From: Chryseobacterium sp. SORGH_AS_0447
GTDB taxonomy: Bacteria > Bacteroidota > Bacteroidia > Flavobacteriales > Weeksellaceae
Assembly: GCF_030818695.1 (NCBI RefSeq)
Contig: NZ_JAUTAR010000001.1
Coordinates: 434,001 to 498,000 of the forward strand
Length of the DNA: 64,000 nt
Direction of reading: 5' to 3'
Shown: in pieces, positions 26,398 through 35,084 of the stretch
Position numbering within the stretch: the first letter of the stretch is position 1
How the letters are laid out: each line of letters opens with the position of its first letter
Notes under the pieces: generated by a model
The model's input: only the letters and a program-made list of their open reading frames with translations
Databases searched by the model: none
What the model was told of the DNA's origin: nothing
Program-made: the position numbers and the translations under genes

Positions 26398-26901
26398 TTA
26401 CTTTATCTCTACGCATCCCACTCGTCCTCCGGCATTTCCCGTTGGCTGAGTGTGAAAATCGTCGGCTGCCGCATGAATAATCAGGCCTTTTCCGATGATG
26501 TTTTTAGAAGCATCCGTACATCCTAAGCACCATTTATCGGTTTTGAAGGTCAGCATGGCATTTCCGCTCTGGTCGGCGGTAAGGTTTCCGATATCGCCCA
26601 TGTGGAAGTGTTCCGCACCCCATTTTCCGTGGTCGTCCTTCGCAGGGTTCCAGTGTCCTCCTGTTGAGGTTCCGTCCGCTGCCGAACAGTCGCCTTTCTC
26701 ATGGATGTGCACGGCATGAATTCCCGGAGTAAGGTTGGTGACATCGAGTTTCATCACCACTTCGTTGCCTTTCTGGGTGAATCTAGCCGTTCCTCCCGTT
26801 TGGGTGTTGCTTTTAGACAGCACCGGATACGTATTTGTGGTTCCGCATGAAACCGCAAAAAGCGTACAGCCTGCCAATAATGCTAATGTTTTACTTTTCA
26901 T
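26398..26901 (-). CDS. sodC: Cu/Zn superoxide dismutase, lipoprotein
   Basis: SodC disproportionates superoxide in the periplasm. The 167-residue precursor has a lipoprotein signal (ALLAGCTLFAVSC, lipid Cys near 19). The metal ligands appear as HAVHIHEKGDCS, GGHWNP, GAEHFHMGDIGN and the late IIHAAADDFHTQPTGN. The paired Cys in GDCS and GGRVGCVEIK form the conserved disulfide. An extra Cys pair in KWCLGCTDAS is noticeable. It is transcribed alone, convergent with prc. Confidence 0.94.
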   Translation of the reverse strand: MKSKTLALLAGCTLFAVSCGTTNTYPVLSKSNTQTGGTARFTQKGNEVVMKLDVTNLTPGIHAVHIHEKGDCSAADGTSTGGHWNPAKDDHGKWGAEHFHMGDIGNLTADQSGNAMLTFKTDKWCLGCTDASKNIIGKGLIIHAAADDFHTQPTGNAGGRVGCVEIK

Positions 26902-27021
26902 TTTTAAATGATTTAAAGTGATTGTAGCATAAATTTAAAAAACATTTACCGAAAAGCTTTACGTTTTCAGGATTTTTTACAAATTAGCAATAAATGACAA
27001 AACACTTTTCTCCATACTTTA

Positions 27022-27029
27022 TACCTTTG
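27022..27029 (+). promoter_or_regulatory. Putative -7 box of the araC-family gene (TACCTTTG)
   Basis: Match to TAnnTTTG with predicted initiation about 10 nt before the TTG start at 27047, so this promoter would give a near-leaderless message. Confidence 0.5.
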
Positions 27030-27046
27030 TTTTAAATACCCGGAAT

Positions 27047-27949
27047 TTGGAGGAATATAAAAAGAGGATCGTAAAAGCGATTCAGTATATTGATGATCAT
27101 CTCGATACAGATCTTTCCCTACAGAAAGTTTCTGACATCGGAGCCTATTCGCCATTCCATTTTCACAGGATTTTCAGGCTTATTACGGGCGAAACGGTTC
27201 AGCAGTATATCAGCAGGAAAAGGATGGAAAGAGCAGCGTTTTACCTGGCTTTAAGAAAGCAGGTGAGCCTGAAGGAAATTTATCTCCAATTCGGTTTCTC
27301 AAGCCATTCCACTTTTACCAAAACATTTAAAAATCATTACGGGAAGTCACCTTCGGCATTCAGGAAATCCGTGCCGGAAAACTTTCATCAGATCCGGTTA
27401 CAGGAAAGCAAGAACGGACAAGCCGATGCGGTTTTCAGCAGCTACATTTGCAACATCGAAAACCTGTTAAACTGGACAACAATGAATTTAAAAATTGAAG
27501 TTACCCATCTCCCGGAGATGAATCTCGCCGCCGTAATGAGCTTAGGAATAGCGAATGTAGAACCGGCTTATAATGTTCTGATCCGCTGGGCAGAAGGAAA
27601 ACATCTGTTTCCCGATGAAAATGTAAAAATGATCTCTGTGTATCACGACAGCTTTAAAGTAACGCCTCCTGACAAAGTAAGGATCCATGCCTGTATGCTT
27701 CTGAACGAAAAATTAGAGAAGCAGGAAGGCGAAGTGTTTGGTGAAACCATCGAAGCCGGAAAATTCATCGTCGGAAGTGGGGAAGTCACATTACATGATT
27801 TCGAAAAAAGCTGGGTCTCTCTGTTTCTGTGGATGAAAGAAAATAACTATTCCGTCCGTAAAGCTTTTCCGTTTGAAATCTATCACACCAATTTCAAAGA
27901 ACACCCGGAAGGAAAAATGATCGTGGATTTCTGCATTCCGATCCATTAA
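27047..27949 (+). CDS. AraC-family regulator with GyrI-like effector domain
   Basis: A 300-residue regulator. The N-terminal AraC DNA-binding region has two helix-turn-helix units, the first around YSPFHFHRIFRLITGETVQQ and the second in LQFGFSSHSTFTKTFKNHYG. The C-terminal half (about 145-300) has the GyrI-like/SRPBCC-type pattern beginning IEVTHLPEMNLAAVMSLG, a small-molecule binding fold in the SoxS/Rob/BmrR group. No ATG exists before the conserved N-terminus; TTG at 27047 (MEEYKKRIVKAIQYI) fits the family. A target cannot be inferred, since the next gene has its own LytTR-type promoter. Confidence 0.88.
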   Translation: MEEYKKRIVKAIQYIDDHLDTDLSLQKVSDIGAYSPFHFHRIFRLITGETVQQYISRKRMERAAFYLALRKQVSLKEIYLQFGFSSHSTFTKTFKNHYGKSPSAFRKSVPENFHQIRLQESKNGQADAVFSSYICNIENLLNWTTMNLKIEVTHLPEMNLAAVMSLGIANVEPAYNVLIRWAEGKHLFPDENVKMISVYHDSFKVTPPDKVRIHACMLLNEKLEKQEGEVFGETIEAGKFIVGSGEVTLHDFEKSWVSLFLWMKENNYSVRKAFPFEIYHTNFKEHPEGKMIVDFCIPIH

Positions 27950-27963
27950 ACAATGATTCACAA

Positions 27964-27990
27964 AAATTCCCCTCTGCCGGAGGGGTTTAG
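27964..27990 (+). terminator. Terminator-like hairpin after the araC-family gene
   Basis: CCCCTC...GGAGGGG stem followed by a short TTT run, 14 nt after the stop. Confidence 0.6.
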
Positions 27991-28087
27991 TATTCCCCAA
28001 TTTTGACCGAGCGATCCGTATTCCATCCCCTAACCTAAGATGATGCTCATGTTTACGTCTCTAATTTTTCTCAAAAGGATAAAATTT

Positions 28088-28117
28088 ACGGTTCGGGTTT
28101 CAAAATCTACCGCTCGG
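28088..28117 (+). promoter_or_regulatory. LytTR-type operator, site A
   Basis: Direct 9-mers ACGGTTCGG (28088-28096) and ACCGCTCGG (28109-28117) are spaced 21 bp start to start. They resemble the LytTR repeat [TA][AC][CA]GTTN[AG][TG]. Exactly 33 nt separate the second repeat from the -7 box TACTTTTG at 28151-28158. Confidence 0.75.
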
Positions 28118-28150
28118 TAACAAAAATTAAACATCCCCAGAATTTCGATC

Positions 28151-28158
28151 TACTTTTG
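28151..28158 (+). promoter_or_regulatory. -7 box of the TonB-receptor promoter (TACTTTTG)
   Basis: Matches TAnnTTTG; no -33 TTTG, as expected for a promoter that depends on the upstream LytTR site. Initiation is predicted about 12 nt before the ATG at 28177. Confidence 0.65.
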
Positions 28159-28176
28159 AACCGAAATAAAACAGCT

Positions 28177-30393
28177 ATGAAAACAAAACTATTATTTCTT
28201 ACCGCACTTTTTTCTTTTGCTTTACATATGGCACAGATTAAAATTTCAGGTAAAGTCACCTATAAAAATAAAGAACTGGATCAGGTAAACGTAACCCTGA
28301 AAGATACCTATGACGGTGCTACAACAGATGTTAACGGAAATTTCTCTTTTGAAACTTCAGAAAAAGGAAATCATGCGGTTGTCTTTACCCATCCGAAATA
28401 TGTGCCGGTTGAAAAGGCGATTCTCATCGGGAATCAGGATCTGGTTATCAATACGGAAATGAAAGAGCAGATCAGCGAGATCGATGCGGTTGTTATTTCC
28501 GTAGGTTCTATTGAAGCCAGCGACAGGAAGAGAGCGACCGCAGCCCTCACGCCAATGGATGTTTACACTACAGCAGGATCTCAGGGACAAACCACTACAG
28601 GATACAAATTTTTGCCTGGCGTCCAGAATGCCGGAGACAGCGAAGGCCTTTTTGTAAGAGGTGGAACGGGTGCAGAAACCAAGTTTTATATCGACGGGAA
28701 TCTGGTCAACAACTATTTCAGCAGTTCGGTTTCGGGCCTTGCGGGAAGGGAACGTTTCAATACCTCTATCTTTAAAGGGAGCGTATTCTCCAGCGGCGGT
28801 TATTCTGCCTTGTACGGTCAGGCCCTCTCTTCGGTGCTGCTGTTGGAAAGTGTGGATATGCCGGACGAAAGTTCCTACACATTCAGTATTTTCCCTTTTT
28901 CTTTAGGAGGAAATTATCAGCATCTCAATGAAAATAAAACCTTCAGCTATGGGGTTGATGCCAATATTTCAGATTTGGGATTAGTGACAAAAGTCCTTCA
29001 TTTTGAAACGGATTTTATTAAGGCCCCGAGAAATATTTCGGTAAACGGAAACTTCAGAATTAAAACAAAGTCCGGTGGATTCCTGAAATATTACGGAAGC
29101 TTTGATACGAATTCTCTAGCCGTTTCGCAGCCGAGCCTGGAACAGAATTACGACGAACAGCAGCCTTCGGTAAACGGAAAAAATACCTTTCACAGCCTTA
29201 CCTACAAAAAGAAAATGGGGCGTTACCTGATGAATCTGGGTTCTTCCTTCAGCATCAACAAAAACGACCTTGAAATAGGAATCATCAATGAAGGAAACAG
29301 GATCGGAAATGTAAATATGAATACGGAAGGGCTGTACTGGAACAGCAGGGCGGTTTTTGAAAGAAAGATTGCAGCAGTGAGCAACATTAAGGCAGGCTTT
29401 GAACTTCTTTCGGAACATGATAAAACCAACTTTTCGGTCTTCAACGCTCCACAGCAGCAAACCACGATCAGTAATTTTACCACCGCTTTATTTGCAGAAA
29501 ACAACCTGGCTTTCGGGCGTAATTTCTCTACAAGCTTAGGCATCAGAGCAGAAAATTCAAGCTTTCTGAACCAGTGGAATCTGGCCCCGCGCTTTTCAGC
29601 AGCATACCGCCTGTCAGAAAAATGGGTAACTTCCTTTGCCTACGGTATTTTTTACCAGACTCCGGAATCCAAATATTTAACGCAGAATTTTAAGCAGAAT
29701 TTCCAAAAGGCGACCCATTATATTTTTCAGATCCAACGCAGTGAGGAAAACAGGACCTTACGGATGGAAGCATTTTATAAAGAGTATAAAAATCTGGTGA
29801 AGACCTCGGCGTCGGGCTTTCAGAACTTTGTACTTCCCGATTACGGAAATGGTTTTGCAAAAGGGGTAGAGGTTCTGTGGAGAGATAAGAAGAGTATAAA
29901 AAATGTAGATTACTGGATCTCTTATTCTTATCTCGACAGTAAAAGGGAATTTTTAAATTATCCTACGGAGCTGTATCCGAGCTTCGCGGCAAAGCATAAT
30001 GTTTCCCTGGTCGCAAAGAAATTCGTGACTTCATGGAAAACAGGCTTTAATTTTTCCTACACATATACTTCCGGGAGGCCTTTTTACAATATCATCGCAC
30101 AAAACGGGGAAAATATCCTGAAATCGGAAGGTAAGGTGAAAGATTTCAATTCATTGAATTTCAGCCTGAATTACCTGCCAAATCTCGGAAAAAAAGATGC
30201 TAAAGCATTTACCATTCTGGTAGCCGGGGTAAATAATATTTTAGGAAACAAAAACATCTACGGCTACCGTTTCTCTTCCAACGGCGACAGGAGTGCTCCC
30301 GTTCTGCCTGCAGCCCAGACCTTTGTCTACATCGGTGCATTGATCAGTTTCGGGATTGACAAGACCCAGGAAGCTATAGACAATAATCTTTAA
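28177..30393 (+). CDS. TonB-dependent receptor with N-terminal carboxypeptidase-like domain
   Basis: A 738-residue outer-membrane receptor. A signal peptide (MKTKLLFLTALFSFALHMAQ) is followed by a carboxypeptidase regulatory-like beta domain (about 23-105, KISGKVTYKNKELDQVNVTL). A plug domain contains GYKFLPGVQNAGDSEGLFVRGG and FYIDGNLV, and the 22-strand-type barrel fills the rest. Such receptors import siderophores, vitamins or glycans using TonB-ExbBD; the substrate is not evident. The start at 28177 is chosen because an upstream TTG at 28156 falls inside the -7 box. It is preceded by LytTR operator A and followed after 51 nt by a small secreted protein gene. Confidence 0.9.
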   Translation: MKTKLLFLTALFSFALHMAQIKISGKVTYKNKELDQVNVTLKDTYDGATTDVNGNFSFETSEKGNHAVVFTHPKYVPVEKAILIGNQDLVINTEMKEQISEIDAVVISVGSIEASDRKRATAALTPMDVYTTAGSQGQTTTGYKFLPGVQNAGDSEGLFVRGGTGAETKFYIDGNLVNNYFSSSVSGLAGRERFNTSIFKGSVFSSGGYSALYGQALSSVLLLESVDMPDESSYTFSIFPFSLGGNYQHLNENKTFSYGVDANISDLGLVTKVLHFETDFIKAPRNISVNGNFRIKTKSGGFLKYYGSFDTNSLAVSQPSLEQNYDEQQPSVNGKNTFHSLTYKKKMGRYLMNLGSSFSINKNDLEIGIINEGNRIGNVNMNTEGLYWNSRAVFERKIAAVSNIKAGFELLSEHDKTNFSVFNAPQQQTTISNFTTALFAENNLAFGRNFSTSLGIRAENSSFLNQWNLAPRFSAAYRLSEKWVTSFAYGIFYQTPESKYLTQNFKQNFQKATHYIFQIQRSEENRTLRMEAFYKEYKNLVKTSASGFQNFVLPDYGNGFAKGVEVLWRDKKSIKNVDYWISYSYLDSKREFLNYPTELYPSFAAKHNVSLVAKKFVTSWKTGFNFSYTYTSGRPFYNIIAQNGENILKSEGKVKDFNSLNFSLNYLPNLGKKDAKAFTILVAGVNNILGNKNIYGYRFSSNGDRSAPVLPAAQTFVYIGALISFGIDKTQEAIDNNL

Positions 30394-30444
30394 TCAGAAA
30401 TAATTAAAATCAAATACAATAATCAATTTTAAAATTTAGAAATC

Positions 30445-31092
30445 ATGAGAAAATACGTTTTAAGTTTCGCTTTAGGCCTGATGAGTTTAGTAACTTATGC
30501 ACAGGCTAATTATGAAAAAGTAATGACTGAAAAAATAAGCAGGCTGGAAGACACAAGATCCCCTGAAGATCTGCAGATCCTGGCCAACGATTTTCAGAGA
30601 ATCGCCGAAAAAGAGAAAGACAAATGGCAGCCAAATTATTACACCGCACTGGCTTACATCCAAAAAGGCAGATCCCAGATGCAAAACGGCAATAATGCAG
30701 CACTGGAAGAAACGGCAGACCAGGCCCAGAAATTTGTAGATGCTGCCGAATCTCTTGAAAAAAACAACTCCGAAATTCATCTGTTGCAGAAGATGATCTA
30801 TTCACTGAAAATGATGGTCAATCCGATGGAAAGATTCAGGACTTTCGGTGCAAAAGCGGAAGAAGAGCTGAAAAAAGCAGAGCAGCTGGATCCTTCGAAC
30901 CCAAGAGTAACCCTGATCAAAGCAGAAGATGTTTACTATACACCAGAGCAGTTCGGAGGAAGCAAGACAAAAGGGATGGAGCTTTTTAAAACCGCTTTGG
31001 AGAAATTCAATGCCTTCAAACCGAAAACAGCCCTGGATCCGAACTGGGGGAAGATGGAAGCGCAGTATTTTTTAAGCGGCGCTGCGAAATAA
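30445..31092 (+). CDS. Secreted TPR-like protein of unknown function
   Basis: A 215-residue exported protein (signal peptide MRKYVLSFALGLMSLVTYAQA). The mature part is all-helical with TPR-like spacing, for example WQPNYYTALAYIQKGR and AEEELKKAEQLDPSNPRV. It follows the TonB receptor by 51 nt, so it is probably made from the LytTR-controlled transcript. It has no Cys and no lipobox. A periplasmic partner or scaffold role is a guess. Confidence 0.78.
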   Translation: MRKYVLSFALGLMSLVTYAQANYEKVMTEKISRLEDTRSPEDLQILANDFQRIAEKEKDKWQPNYYTALAYIQKGRSQMQNGNNAALEETADQAQKFVDAAESLEKNNSEIHLLQKMIYSLKMMVNPMERFRTFGAKAEEELKKAEQLDPSNPRVTLIKAEDVYYTPEQFGGSKTKGMELFKTALEKFNAFKPKTALDPNWGKMEAQYFLSGAAK

Positions 31093-31110
31093 TTCCGAAA
31101 TATACTTTAA

Positions 31111-31136
31111 AACCTTCTATTGCAGAAGGTTTTTTT
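31111..31136 (+). terminator. Intrinsic terminator of the TonB-receptor operon
   Basis: AACCTTCT/AGAAGGTT stem plus T7 tract. It ends only 3 nt before LytTR operator B, so the promoter region is tightly packed. Confidence 0.85.
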
Positions 31137-31138
31137 AT

Positions 31139-31168
31139 CCCGTTCAGCCACAAAAAACAACCGTTCGG
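31139..31168 (+). promoter_or_regulatory. LytTR-type operator, site B
   Basis: Direct 9-mers CCCGTTCAG (31139-31147) and ACCGTTCGG (31160-31168), spaced 21 bp. The second matches the LytTR consensus at every position. It lies 33 nt upstream of the -7 box TATTTTTG at 31202-31209, in front of the sensor kinase, implying autoregulation. Confidence 0.8.
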
Positions 31169-31201
31169 AAAAAAATAATTTTTAGTCCCTGCAATATAGC
31201 C

Positions 31202-31209
31202 TATTTTTG
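31202..31209 (+). promoter_or_regulatory. -7 box of the kinase promoter (TATTTTTG)
   Basis: Matches TAnnTTTG 33 nt downstream of operator B, with a predicted leader of about 10 nt before the ATG at 31227. Confidence 0.65.
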
Positions 31210-31226
31210 AAATAAGAAAACCGAAA

Positions 31227-32543
31227 ATGAAACGGAAAAACCTTATAACATTATGCTGGATCTCATTCGTGACCTCGATGATTTTTTTCTTTGGGTTCAC
31301 GGATGAAAAAACGCTGGAAAATTTCATGATCAACCTGGTGGTGTGCTTTATGTATTCATTTGTGTTGGGAATGGGCAACGGCCTGATCAACGACTTTCTC
31401 AACAAAAGGTTTCCCTGGTCGGAAGCAACTACCAAAAGGGCCATCATCAGTGTGGTTTCCATTTTAATTGCCAATATTATCCTGGTATATTTCTGCAATT
31501 ACATGAACTTCGTGGTATTTCAGAAAGGAGCAACAACGGAAGAGTTTTTCTCAGGAAAGTATGGGTTTATGAACTGGTTTACCATCAATATCGCATTGCT
31601 GATCTCTGCTTTTCTTCATGCCAAAGGCTTTATGGAAGAGCTGAAGAAGACCTCCAAAAAAGAAGTGGTTGAGCAGAAACTGATTGCCAAATCGGCCAAT
31701 GCCCAGTTTGAAAGCCTCAAAAATCAGCTGGACCCGCATTTCCTTTTCAATTCTTTAAATGTACTGAGCTCGCTGATCGATGAAAATCCGAAGCAGGCAC
31801 AGAAGTTTACGGCCTCGATGTCAAAGATTTACCGCTATGTTTTAGAGCAGAAAGATAAGGAACTTGTAACCGTTGAAGATGAGCTGGAATTTGCGAAAAC
31901 CTATTGTGATTTATTAAAAACACGGTTTGAAGACAGTGTAGATTTTATTTTTGATGTTAAAAAAGAAGATTACAGAAGGTTTGTGGTTCCGTTGTCATTA
32001 CAGCTGCTTTTGGAGAACTGCATCAAGCATAATTTTGCAACTTCCTCTAAACCTTTGATCATTAAAATTTTCTCCGAAAACGATACCCTTTGTATTGAGA
32101 ATAACCTGCAGGTAAGGGAACAGATCAAGGAAAGTTCAGGAATTGGTCTGGCGAATATCGTGCAGCGGTATTCTTTGCTGACGAAAAAGAATGTTTTTAT
32201 TGAAAAGTCCGAAGACTATTTTAAAGTAAAGCTTCCGGTACTTTCTTCCAAGCCCAATACAGTAAGTGCAGTACCGGAAGATAAAAATGAATCCTATGAG
32301 CGGGCGCAGAAACGGGTAAAAGAGATTAAAAGCTTTTACGGAAACCTGATTTCATACTGCATCATTATTCCTTTTTTAATCATTGTGAATTTGATGACAA
32401 GTCCGGAAGACCTTTGGTTCATCTTTCCGATGCTGGGCTGGGGAATCGGTTTGGCGGCACACGGAATGGGGGTTTTCGGTATCGGTAAACAGTGGGAAGA
32501 AAAAAAGATCAGGCAGATTCTAGAAAAACAAAATAAAAGATAA
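31227..32543 (+). CDS. LytS-type sensor histidine kinase fused to a 2TM domain
   Basis: A 438-residue membrane kinase. About four hydrophobic segments lie in residues 8-130. The His_kinase block follows with the phospho-acceptor in QLDPHFLFNSLN (His about 171), the N-box LLLENCIKHNF and the G-box SGIGLANIVQRY. The C-terminus (about 353-438) is a 2TM domain. Its segment LGWGIGLAAHGMGVFGIGK closely parallels the stand-alone 2TM protein at 35134. The fusion ties the kinase to the 2TM proteins downstream, and the partner regulator is probably the LytTR protein at 35793. Its promoter carries LytTR operator B. Confidence 0.92.
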   Translation: MKRKNLITLCWISFVTSMIFFFGFTDEKTLENFMINLVVCFMYSFVLGMGNGLINDFLNKRFPWSEATTKRAIISVVSILIANIILVYFCNYMNFVVFQKGATTEEFFSGKYGFMNWFTINIALLISAFLHAKGFMEELKKTSKKEVVEQKLIAKSANAQFESLKNQLDPHFLFNSLNVLSSLIDENPKQAQKFTASMSKIYRYVLEQKDKELVTVEDELEFAKTYCDLLKTRFEDSVDFIFDVKKEDYRRFVVPLSLQLLLENCIKHNFATSSKPLIIKIFSENDTLCIENNLQVREQIKESSGIGLANIVQRYSLLTKKNVFIEKSEDYFKVKLPVLSSKPNTVSAVPEDKNESYERAQKRVKEIKSFYGNLISYCIIIPFLIIVNLMTSPEDLWFIFPMLGWGIGLAAHGMGVFGIGKQWEEKKIRQILEKQNKR

Positions 32544-32552
32544 TTTAAAGCC

Positions 32553-32695
32553 ATGGAAAACATAAGTAAAGACGATATCAGGTATAAAGAAGCCGAAAGA
32601 CAGGTACAGAGAATTAAAAAGTTCTATATTTTCCTGTTCATTTACCTCGTAGTAAATATTTTTATTCTGGTACTGAACTATAGAGAGCTAAAGCC
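32553..32695 (+). pseudogene. 5' part of a 2TM-domain gene broken by the IS element
   Basis: The frame starts MENISKDDIRYKEAERQVQR, contains the first transmembrane helix (FYIFLFIYLVVNIFILVLNY), and reaches ELKP, where the IS begins. The remainder is at 34109-34281. Read-through into the IS adds a short foreign tail ending at 32735. Deleting the IS and one copy of the 10-bp duplication restores one continuous frame of about 106 codons. The gene follows the kinase by 9 nt and was probably co-transcribed. Confidence 0.88.
32686..32695. repeat. Left target-site duplication, AGCTAAAGCC
   Basis: A 10-bp sequence identical to 34109-34118 on the other side of the IS. Confidence 0.9.
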
Positions 32696-34108
32696 CAATG
32701 TCATTAAGTTAAGGTCTTATAGATTTTTTTTATAGTTTTTAGTGACCTTTGGTTTCGCTCTGACTCTGTATTTTAAAATATTCCTTTTAAAGGATCTTTT
32801 GGGTCTGACGGGGATCATATGAGAAGCAAAAAGAATTTTAAGCTCTGCCACTATATCCTCTTTTTTTACATTGCTAAAGAGCAAATTCAAAATTCTGTTT
32901 TTCATCAAGCTGTAAGAAAGGGAAGTATTGACTTTGTACCGGTACTTCTTTTTCGTATCAACTTCATTAAGCTCCTGTTCGAGTTCTCTGACAATAAGGG
33001 TCTGTATATTGCTTACAAGCAAAGTAGAATAGAAATCCTGTAAGATGCTGTTGTTTGAGTAACCGGAAAATTCCTCCAGGTGAAGCTTGTTTTTGATTTC
33101 ATCAAAATAGGTTTCTATGCCCCAGCGTTCAAAATATAGGGCTTTGAAAATCTCCGAAGGATAACAAGCCTCATCTAAAAGAGAGGTTGCAAGAACTTCG
33201 ATGGTGCCATTATCCAGTACGACACGCAACAATCTTACCTTAAAAGTATAGTCTCTACCATAATCTTTTCCTGACAGATCTACGTTGGGAGAAGGCTTAA
33301 AGTCTGTTATCATACTGGATATTCCGCTTTTGACGAAATCTTTTATGGTTTGGTTCAAACCTACTTTTACGCGCATAAGGTAGTTAAAATTTCTTTTGTG
33401 ATGCTGATAAAAGAAATCAAATGAAGCAAAACCACGGTCATATAGCAGCAGATCATTATGGCAACAATGAGCCAACAGCTCAAGAGCCTGTAAACGTTCA
33501 TCAGTATCTATAGAAGAAAGTACCCCTTTTAAACAGATTTTATTGATTGTATCATACAGTACGCAGGCTTTGGCCTGTACGCAGGTATGAGAAGTCTGGT
33601 TTTTGGATACACCATAAATCTCTTCCAGCTCTCGGGTTTGAGGTAGATTAATTCTCGAACCATCAATAGCCAACAGACGAAGACCATTGAATTTGGTCTG
33701 TACTGCAGAATTATCTGTATAGAATTCTTCCACAAGCCGCTTGTTCAGATGAATAAAAACCTCGGGCTTTATCTTTTTTCTGTTCTGTACGTATGCACTT
33801 TTTGTAAAAGTATTCTGTGTCTGGCCCAAAGATCTTATATAGTGAATGAAATTTACAATCTCACAGGACAGGCTTTTGGTAATGAAGTTGAGCATAAACA
33901 AAAGCGTATTTGAAAAGCTCAACTTCCTTTTGCGGGTGAAATCTCTGCTACTCATCCTGTATTCATTACAAATAGCCACGCTGTGGATTTCCTCCTCCAA
34001 TGATAATAAAATATCTGAAACATTTTTTTTGCATAATAAGAAAATGAAAGATTAAATCTCAAATTTAGCAAAAACATAACACTAAAAAATACTAACTTAA
34101 TGACATTG
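32696..34108 (-). mobile_element. IS4-family insertion sequence, complete
   Basis: A 1413-bp element bounded by perfect 16-bp terminal inverted repeats, CAATGTCATTAAGTTA at 32696-32711 and its complement at 34093-34108. It is flanked by the 10-bp direct duplication AGCTAAAGCC. It contains one intact transposase gene on minus. The 10-bp duplication and the YREK signature fit the IS4 family. Perfect ends and duplication suggest a recent insertion. It interrupts a 2TM-domain gene next to the LytS kinase and could have polar effects on anything downstream in that transcript. Confidence 0.95.
32717..34000 (-). CDS. IS4-family DDE transposase
   Basis: A 427-residue transposase. The first catalytic Asp lies in LLAIDGSRINLP, the second in LLLYDRGFASFDF, and the glutamate in the YREK motif Y-x2-R-x3-E-x6-K, read as YFERWGIETYFDEIK. 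A basic C-terminal tail (KRSFKRNILKYRVRAKPK) follows. The frame is intact and fills nearly the whole element, so it is probably active. Confidence 0.93.
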   Translation of the reverse strand: MEEEIHSVAICNEYRMSSRDFTRKRKLSFSNTLLFMLNFITKSLSCEIVNFIHYIRSLGQTQNTFTKSAYVQNRKKIKPEVFIHLNKRLVEEFYTDNSAVQTKFNGLRLLAIDGSRINLPQTRELEEIYGVSKNQTSHTCVQAKACVLYDTINKICLKGVLSSIDTDERLQALELLAHCCHNDLLLYDRGFASFDFFYQHHKRNFNYLMRVKVGLNQTIKDFVKSGISSMITDFKPSPNVDLSGKDYGRDYTFKVRLLRVVLDNGTIEVLATSLLDEACYPSEIFKALYFERWGIETYFDEIKNKLHLEEFSGYSNNSILQDFYSTLLVSNIQTLIVRELEQELNEVDTKKKYRYKVNTSLSYSLMKNRILNLLFSNVKKEDIVAELKILFASHMIPVRPKRSFKRNILKYRVRAKPKVTKNYKKNL

Positions 34109-34118
34109 AGCTAAAGCC
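34109..34118. repeat. Right target-site duplication, AGCTAAAGCC
   Basis: Second copy of the 10-bp duplication that marks the IS insertion. Confidence 0.9.
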
Positions 34119-34281
34119 GGGTCAAACAATATGGCAGCTGAAATATTTTACGCTTCCTATTTTTTGGGGAATTGCAGTCGTCATTCAGGGTTTGAGAGCT
34201 TTTGTTCCTAATTTTATGCTGGGAAGCAAGTGGGAAGACCGGAAGATCAAAGAACTGATGGAGAAAGAAAAGCAATCCTGA
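34109..34281 (+). pseudogene. 3' part of the IS-interrupted 2TM-domain gene
   Basis: The frame resumes inside the duplicated target and continues through the second transmembrane helix (FWGIAVVIQGLRAFVPNF). It ends with the conserved tail MLGSKWEDRKIKELMEKEKQ and a TGA at 34279-34281. It lacks its own start codon. The tail parallels DWEERKIQELMEEERK of the protein at 35134. Confidence 0.88.
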
Positions 34282-34324
34282 TTCCCTGTTTATAACCTTA
34301 AGTAAATCTATAATCCCTCATGAT

Positions 34325-34894
34325 ATGAAAACTTTACAAATCCTGTTTACCGTTTCTATGTTTGCCTGGTTCATCACGGAAATTCTGTACAAGAATATCC
34401 TGAAGTCCGGCGAAAATGATAAAAAAGACAAAGACCGGTCTACCCTCAATATTCTTTGGATGGCCATTCCGGTTTCCATTATCAGTGCCGTGTCGGTTTC
34501 TTATCTTACAAGATTCCCTATTTCTGGAGAGATGTGGATTCATTATCTGGGAGCAGCCTGCATCTGGATCGGGATTATTGTAAGATACGTTATCATCCGC
34601 TCTTTGGGTAAATATTTCACGGTGGATGTCACGATCCGCGAAGATCACAAGATCAAAAGGGAAGGGTTTTATAAATACCTGAGGCACCCTTCCTACGCTT
34701 TTTCGCTGCTTACTTCACTGGGACTCGGATTGTATCTCAACAACTGGCTTTCCCTGATTCTGGCTTTCGGTATTCCTTTTGTTGCTTTCAGCTACCGGAT
34801 CAGCGTGGAAGAAAAAGCTTTAATTGAACAATTCGGCGAAGAATATCTGGAATATCGTAAGAAAACAAAGAAGCTGATCCCGTTTATTTATTAG
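34325..34894 (+). CDS. Isoprenylcysteine carboxyl methyltransferase (ICMT)-family membrane protein
   Basis: A 189-residue multi-pass protein with the ICMT/PEMT-type C-terminal signature REGFYKYLRHPSYAF, then RISVEEKALIEQFGEEYLEYRKKT. These form the SAM and membrane-interface elements of the family. Bacterial members methylate diverse lipid-linked or small-molecule acceptors; the substrate here is unknown. It lies 43 nt after the broken 2TM gene and may have belonged to the same transcript, so the IS could reduce its expression. A terminator follows. Confidence 0.82.
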   Translation: MKTLQILFTVSMFAWFITEILYKNILKSGENDKKDKDRSTLNILWMAIPVSIISAVSVSYLTRFPISGEMWIHYLGAACIWIGIIVRYVIIRSLGKYFTVDVTIREDHKIKREGFYKYLRHPSYAFSLLTSLGLGLYLNNWLSLILAFGIPFVAFSYRISVEEKALIEQFGEEYLEYRKKTKKLIPFIY

Positions 34895-34989
34895 GCTTTG
34901 ATGAGGTAATATTAATTAGGCCTAAAACCAAAACCATCTACCTTAATGCCACTTGAAGTCTTAAAAAATCTTATTGATTAAACTGATTT

Positions 34990-35020
34990 AATCCCGATTC
35001 TCTGTTGAGTCGGGATTTTT
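34990..35020 (+). terminator. Intrinsic terminator before the 2TM genes
   Basis: AATCCCGA/TCGGGATT stem with T5, ending directly at LytTR operator C (35021). Confidence 0.85.
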
Positions 35021-35050
35021 ACGGTTCAGTATCCATATTCTACCGTTCGG
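35021..35050 (+). promoter_or_regulatory. LytTR-type operator, site C
   Basis: Direct 9-mers ACGGTTCAG (35021-35029) and ACCGTTCGG (35042-35050), 21 bp apart. 34 nt separate the second repeat from the -7 box TACATTTG. Confidence 0.8.
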
Positions 35051-35084
35051 TTATATAAAGTTGATTTGAGAATGCTTCCTGTGC

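Noticed and set aside
28004..28020. Extra LytTR-like 9-mer (ATCGCTCGG on minus) near operator A
   Set aside because: There is no partner at 21 bp, so it does not meet the paired-site rule.
33529..33735. Second ORF inside the IS element
   Set aside because: It is another frame of the transposase, not a passenger or orfA; the element has a single transposase gene.
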